Assembly: GCA_963822955.1 (NCBI GenBank)
Contig: CAWGJS010000001.1
Location: forward strand, 682,001 to 746,000
Direction of reading: 5' to 3'
DNA from: JAJYUU01 sp963822955
GTDB taxonomy: Bacteria > Actinomycetota > Actinomycetes > Streptosporangiales > Streptosporangiaceae
DNA length: 64,000 nt
Part shown: piece by piece, positions 60,890-64,000 of the stretch
Layout of the letters: every line of letters starts with the position of its first letter
Numbering within the stretch: position 1 is the first letter of the stretch
Position numbers and translations under genes: made by a program
Notes under the pieces: model-generated
What the model was told of the DNA's origin: nothing
Seen by the model: only the letters and a program-made list of their open reading frames with translations
The model's database searches: none

Positions 60890-61525
60890 TTAGCGTTGCG
60901 GGTACCTGAGGCGGTCCCGGACGACAACGACGCCGTCCACGTGACGGATCGCATCCAGCAGGCTGATGGCGACCGCCTGGTTGTCGACCGAGCCGGAGAT
61001 CGTAACGACTCCGGACCCTACCGTTACGTTGAACGCCTGGGCATCCAGCACAAACTCATCCGCGATGACGTGCTTACGAATCTCGGCCTCGATCTCGGAA
61101 TCGGGCCGGTCGTAGACACCGAGCAGGTCGACCCGGCTCACGATGCCGACAAGGCTTCCGTCTGCTGTGACGACCGGCAGGCGCTTCACGTGCTTGGCAT
61201 GCATGATCCGCGCAGCTTCCGCCACTGAGGCATCCGGGCGGATCGAGATGGCCGGGTGCGTCATCAGGTCACGGGCGATGAGGCCCGTTGCCTTCGCACG
61301 GTGAACGCGGCGGGCTAGCTTGCCGACAGCCGCCTGGCCGGCGTAAGCCTCCTTGACTAGCAGGTCATCCTCGGACACCACTCCGATGACCGCGTCATCG
61401 GCATCGAGAACTGGGCAAGCACTAAAGCTGCGTTCACGCATAATCAGGATGATGTCCTTGTATTGCGCCTGTTCCCGCACCGAAACGACATTGCGTGTCA
61501 TCACATCGCCGACCACGCTGGACAT
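60890..61525 (-). CDS. CBS-pair plus BON domain protein
   Basis: A 211-residue protein. CBS1 is VGDVMTRNVVSVREQAQYKD with ACPVLDADDAVIGVVSEDDL; CBS2 is ARDLMTHPAISIRPDASVAE with VKRLPVVTADGSLVGIVSRV. The BON domain (FNVTVGSGVVTISGSVDNQA) ends the protein. It is the third such protein in the window. ATG 61525 is used since AAGGAG lies 9 bases upstream; ATG 61534 abuts that site. It heads a four-gene minus operon that diverges from the hydrogenase operon. Confidence 0.9.
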   Translation of the reverse strand: MSSVVGDVMTRNVVSVREQAQYKDIILIMRERSFSACPVLDADDAVIGVVSEDDLLVKEAYAGQAAVGKLARRVHRAKATGLIARDLMTHPAISIRPDASVAEAARIMHAKHVKRLPVVTADGSLVGIVSRVDLLGVYDRPDSEIEAEIRKHVIADEFVLDAQAFNVTVGSGVVTISGSVDNQAVAISLLDAIRHVDGVVVVRDRLRYPQR

Positions 61526-61918
61526 GGCGCTCATCTCCTTGTTCTACCCACTCAAGCGGAGAGTGCCAGCGCGCGGTTAGCGGTTGTAGAGGCGAAGGGC
61601 CCGGCCAGAGCAGGACTCACGGCGTCTTAGCCGGTACCTGCCAACGGGAGGGACCGGCCCGCTTCTCGCGGATCCAGATTTCGCGGTGTGCTGCCGTCCT
61701 GCCAGTAACTCCGCGACCAGGGATATCGGTCCCTCCCGTCACGCTCATTACAGTGCGGGTTAACTGGGGCTCGTTAGGGTCCAACGTCGGTGATAGTGCG
61801 GGACTTACGCCGTGCAGCCGACCGGCCCGACGCAGCCGTCACTGCGGACCTTAGACCCTGCCGAGGTGGTGGCCAGGGCCACAATGATGCACTAATGGGA
61901 TCAGCGCTGGGGGGAGCG
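61526..61918. other. Divergent control region between stress operon and hydrogenase operon
   Basis: A 393-base gap with no convincing gene. It holds the palindrome listed at 61720, a compact GGGACCGGCCC at 61650-61660 and a weak half-box GGGTCCAACGTC at 61777. An ORF start at 61790 is rejected in favour of 61919. Confidence 0.55.
61720..61733. promoter_or_regulatory. DosR-like box
   Basis: GGGATATCGGTCCC, flanked by A and T to give AGGGATATCGGTCCCT. It is 194 bases from the CBS-BON start and 185 from the hydrogenase beta start, further than most copies. Confidence 0.35.
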
Positions 61919-63094
61919 ATGCCAGATCAAGATGCGGCCGCGCAGACGTGGCAAATGGTCTCCGCAGACCTCGACCGGCTGTACGAAGCCCTGACGGCAG
62001 CGGGCTACCGCGTGATCGGACCGCGAGTGTCCGGCGGTGCCATCGTGCTCGGCGAGCTCGCATCCGCGCGCGAGCTGCCTTTTGGCTGGGGCGTGGCGCT
62101 GGAACCCGGCGGGTACCGGCTGCGCAGGCGCGATGACAACGCGGCCTTTGGCCACTCGGCTGGTCCTGGGTCGTGGAAGGAGTTCCTGCACCCGCCGCGT
62201 GAACTGCTGTGGTCAGCGACGCGCGCCGAGGACGGCTCGGGCTTCCGGGCGCAGGCTGAGCAACGGCAGCCAGCGGACAGGCTCGCGTTCCTGGGCGTGC
62301 GTCCGTGCGACCTGCGCGCGATCGGTATCCAGGACCGGGTGCTCGGCTATCCCGCCCATCCCGACTCTGGCTATGCCCGGCGGCGGGCGGGCGTTTTCAT
62401 CGTCGCGGTGAACTGCACCGAGCCAGGTGAGACGTGTTTCTGCGCGTCGATGGACACAGGACCGCAGGCCGGGCCCGGCTATGACCTGCTCCTCACCGAG
62501 CTGGCGGGCGAATCCGAGCACGAACTCGTCATCGAGGCCGGGTCGGCGGCTGGCCGCGCGATGCTGGCCGATCTGAGCCTCCGCCCGGCCGAAGCCGGCG
62601 TGCTGCGGAACGCCCGTGAGGCTGTCGCAGCCGCGTCCGCGCACATGGGCCGCACCATGGACGCTGGCGGGCTGCGCGAGCTGCTCGCTGCGAGTCACGA
62701 TGCGGCTCGCTGGGACGACGTAGCATCCCGGTGCCTCACCTGCGGTAACTGCACGATGGCTTGCCCTACGTGCTTCTGTACCAGCGTGGAGGATGTGACC
62801 GACCTGAGCGGCGACCATGCCGAACGGTGGCAGAGCTGGGCGTCCTGCTTCGAGCTTGACTTCTCCCGGCTGCACGGCGGCCCGGTCAGGGCATCGGGCG
62901 TCAGCCGCTACCGGCAATGGCTGACGCACAAGCTCGGCACCTGGCATGACCAGTTCGGCTCGTCGGGTTGCGTCGGCTGCGGAAGGTGCATCGTATGGTG
63001 CCCGGTCGGCATCGATCTCACAGAAGAGATCGCGGCGCTGCGTGACGAGCTGGATCCGCAGCCTGCACACCGTGAACCAGGCGAACAGGAATGA
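61919..63094 (+). CDS. hyhB: Group 3b [NiFe]-hydrogenase beta subunit (4Fe-4S dicluster protein)
   Basis: A 391-residue protein. It has FLGVRPCDLRAIGIQDRV and VNCTEPGETCFCAS of the sulfhydrogenase/HydB group, and two ferredoxin-type clusters, CLTCGNCTMACPTCFC and CVGCGRCIVWCPVGID, in the C-terminal third. It carries electrons between the hydrogenase small subunit and the FAD subunit. ATG 61919 is preferred because GGGGGGAG directly precedes it; ATG 61895 lacks a site. In M. smegmatis the equivalent operon (hyd3) is under DosR control. It overlaps the next gene by 4 bases. Confidence 0.85.
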   Translation: MPDQDAAAQTWQMVSADLDRLYEALTAAGYRVIGPRVSGGAIVLGELASARELPFGWGVALEPGGYRLRRRDDNAAFGHSAGPGSWKEFLHPPRELLWSATRAEDGSGFRAQAEQRQPADRLAFLGVRPCDLRAIGIQDRVLGYPAHPDSGYARRRAGVFIVAVNCTEPGETCFCASMDTGPQAGPGYDLLLTELAGESEHELVIEAGSAAGRAMLADLSLRPAEAGVLRNAREAVAAASAHMGRTMDAGGLRELLAASHDAARWDDVASRCLTCGNCTMACPTCFCTSVEDVTDLSGDHAERWQSWASCFELDFSRLHGGPVRASGVSRYRQWLTHKLGTWHDQFGSSGCVGCGRCIVWCPVGIDLTEEIAALRDELDPQPAHREPGEQE

Positions 63095-63576
63095 ACGGGG
63101 TCAGCGTCAGCGAACTGGGTCAGCAAGCATTCACTAGCGGGCTGACAACCGGGCAGCTTGAACAGGTGGCCGCGCTGGCGGTCACCATCGACATCCCGGC
63201 CGGCTGCCGGCTATTCGACGAGGGTGGCAAGGCCGCGCAGCTCTGGCTGGTCAGGAGCGGGCGCATTGCCCTGGACCTACGGGTGCCAGGCCGCGAGCGG
63301 ATCATCGTCGAGACTCTCGGGCCCGGTGACGAGCTTGGACTGTCCTGGCTCACGCCCGCTGCGCAGTGGCAATTCGGCGCGATCGCGCAACTTCCGGTCT
63401 CCGCGTTCGAACTCAGTAGCGGCGCGCTCATCGACCTCTGCGAGGCCGACCACGAGCTGGGGTACCAGCTGACCCGGCGGCTGCTCGTCACCGCCATCGC
63501 CCGGCTGCAGGCCGCGAGGATCCGAATTCTCGACCTCTACGCCGCGCCGACCCCTGCCGCGGGCGGCACGCCATGA
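63091..63576 (+). CDS. Cyclic-nucleotide-binding-like domain protein without HTH
   Basis: A 161-residue protein with the cNMP-binding beta-roll: IPAGCRLFDEGGKAAQLWLV, SGRIALDLRVPGRERIIVET and LGPGDELGLSWL, then a helix (LGYQLTRRLLVTAIARLQAA). The phosphate-binding R-A motif of CAP is not evident, and there is no DNA-binding domain. It is inserted between the beta and gamma hydrogenase genes with 4-base overlaps on both sides. It likely regulates or assists the hydrogenase at the protein level. Confidence 0.85.
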   Translation: MNGVSVSELGQQAFTSGLTTGQLEQVAALAVTIDIPAGCRLFDEGGKAAQLWLVRSGRIALDLRVPGRERIIVETLGPGDELGLSWLTPAAQWQFGAIAQLPVSAFELSSGALIDLCEADHELGYQLTRRLLVTAIARLQAARIRILDLYAAPTPAAGGTP

Positions 63577-64000
63577 CCATCAGCCAGGTCCCGGCCCCCT
63601 ACCGGATCAGCTCACGCCTTGACGAGACGCACGACACCGTCACCCTCACGCTGGAGCCAGCTGGCCAGCCAATAGCCGACTTCAGGCCGGGCCAGTTCAC
63701 CATGCTTTATGCGTTTGGCATCGGCGAGATCCCGGTCTCCGTCAGCGGGGCTGCTGGTCCGCAGGCCCTAGCGCAGACAATCCGGGCAGTGGGCGCCGTC
63801 ACCAACGCGCTCTGCGCGATGTCCGCCGGCCAGGCCGTCGGGGTCCGCGGCCCGTTTGGCACCAGCTGGGACGAGGCCGACGCGGCAGGTAAGGATTTGC
63901 TGCTGATCGCTGGCGGTATCGGCCTCGCGCCGCTGCGCCCCGCCCTCCTCGCTGCGCTCAGCGACCGGCAGCGCTACCGCCGGGTGATCCTGCTGATCGG
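63573..64000 (+). CDS. hyhG: Hydrogenase gamma subunit (FAD/NAD(P)-binding reductase), 3' end outside the window
   Basis: The first 142 residues of a ferredoxin-NADP reductase-like protein. It has the FAD-binding FRPGQFTMLYAFGIGEIP and VSGAAG, the G-V-R-G-P-F-G-T motif, and the start of the NAD(P) domain, LLLIAGGIGLAPLRPALL. Group 3b gamma subunits have this layout and exchange electrons with NADP(H). It starts inside the stop of the cNMP gene. The frame is open to the window edge, and small- and large-subunit genes (hyhS, hyhL) are expected next. Confidence 0.88.
   Translation, partial: MTISQVPAPYRISSRLDETHDTVTLTLEPAGQPIADFRPGQFTMLYAFGIGEIPVSVSGAAGPQALAQTIRAVGAVTNALCAMSAGQAVGVRGPFGTSWDEADAAGKDLLLIAGGIGLAPLRPALLAALSDRQRYRRVILLI

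Overview
The window is high-GC DNA from an actinobacterium. The supporting evidence is F420/LLM-type oxidoreductases, a MurT/GatD pair, a Ddn-type nitroreductase, a GH76 mannanase with a Gram-positive signal peptide, cydABDC in the actinobacterial layout, and many homologues of the mycobacterial DosR (hypoxia/dormancy) regulon. A soil actinomycete outside Mycobacterium seems most likely, but I cannot name the genus. No rRNA, tRNA, CRISPR array, transposase or phage gene was seen.

Region A (1-11.4 kb) looks like a small biosynthetic gene cluster. It starts with the 3' part of a cobalamin-dependent radical SAM enzyme. A P450/ferredoxin pair follows on the minus strand. A tight plus-strand operon then encodes a PLP decarboxylase, MurT-like and GatD-like amidoligase subunits, an acyl-CoA dehydrogenase-like enzyme, a stand-alone adenylation enzyme, a carrier protein and an LpxL-fold acyltransferase. 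The dehydrogenase, adenylation enzyme and carrier match the cassette that converts proline to pyrrole-2-carbonyl-carrier. The adenylation pocket read by eye (D-L-F-Y-I-A-W-V-C-K) is close to that type.

Region B (11.4-20.7 kb) is ordinary chromosomal content: DUF2267, DUF72, a secreted GH76 enzyme, a sugar-alcohol-type dehydrogenase, DUF6918, an acyl-CoA synthetase, an MDR reductase, DUF302, an LLM oxidoreductase and a GNAT protein.

Region C (20.7-64 kb) is a large island resembling an expanded DosR regulon. It has seven universal stress protein genes (eight domains), Hsp20 and three CBS-BON proteins. It also has two Acg-type nitroreductases, two PNPOx-type flavin-binding proteins, an Rv1733c-like membrane protein and an Rv2004c-like kinase fusion. 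Central carbon genes are present (GAPDH, PGK, class I aldolase, phosphoketolase, acetate kinase, CoA-transferase, GNAT/ADP-forming acyl-CoA synthetase). PHA storage genes, cytochrome bd with its CydDC exporter, an AcuC-like deacetylase and the start of a group 3b [NiFe]-hydrogenase operon follow. About a dozen copies of a degenerate palindrome (best form GGGACTTTCGGCCC, related to the DosR box) lie 35-250 bases upstream of these units and mark the island as one regulon. Together the genes suggest a programme for oxygen limitation: high-affinity respiration, H2 metabolism, substrate-level ATP from acetyl-phosphate, polymer storage, and stress sensing through adenine-nucleotide-binding domains.

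Five otherwise well-conserved genes (gatD-like, a GNAT gene, gap, the phosphoketolase gene and a CBS-BON gene) carry single-base frameshifts, most of them between 20.5 and 28.4 kb. The protein sequence stays conserved in the new frame each time, so sequencing or assembly indels are at least as likely as true gene decay.
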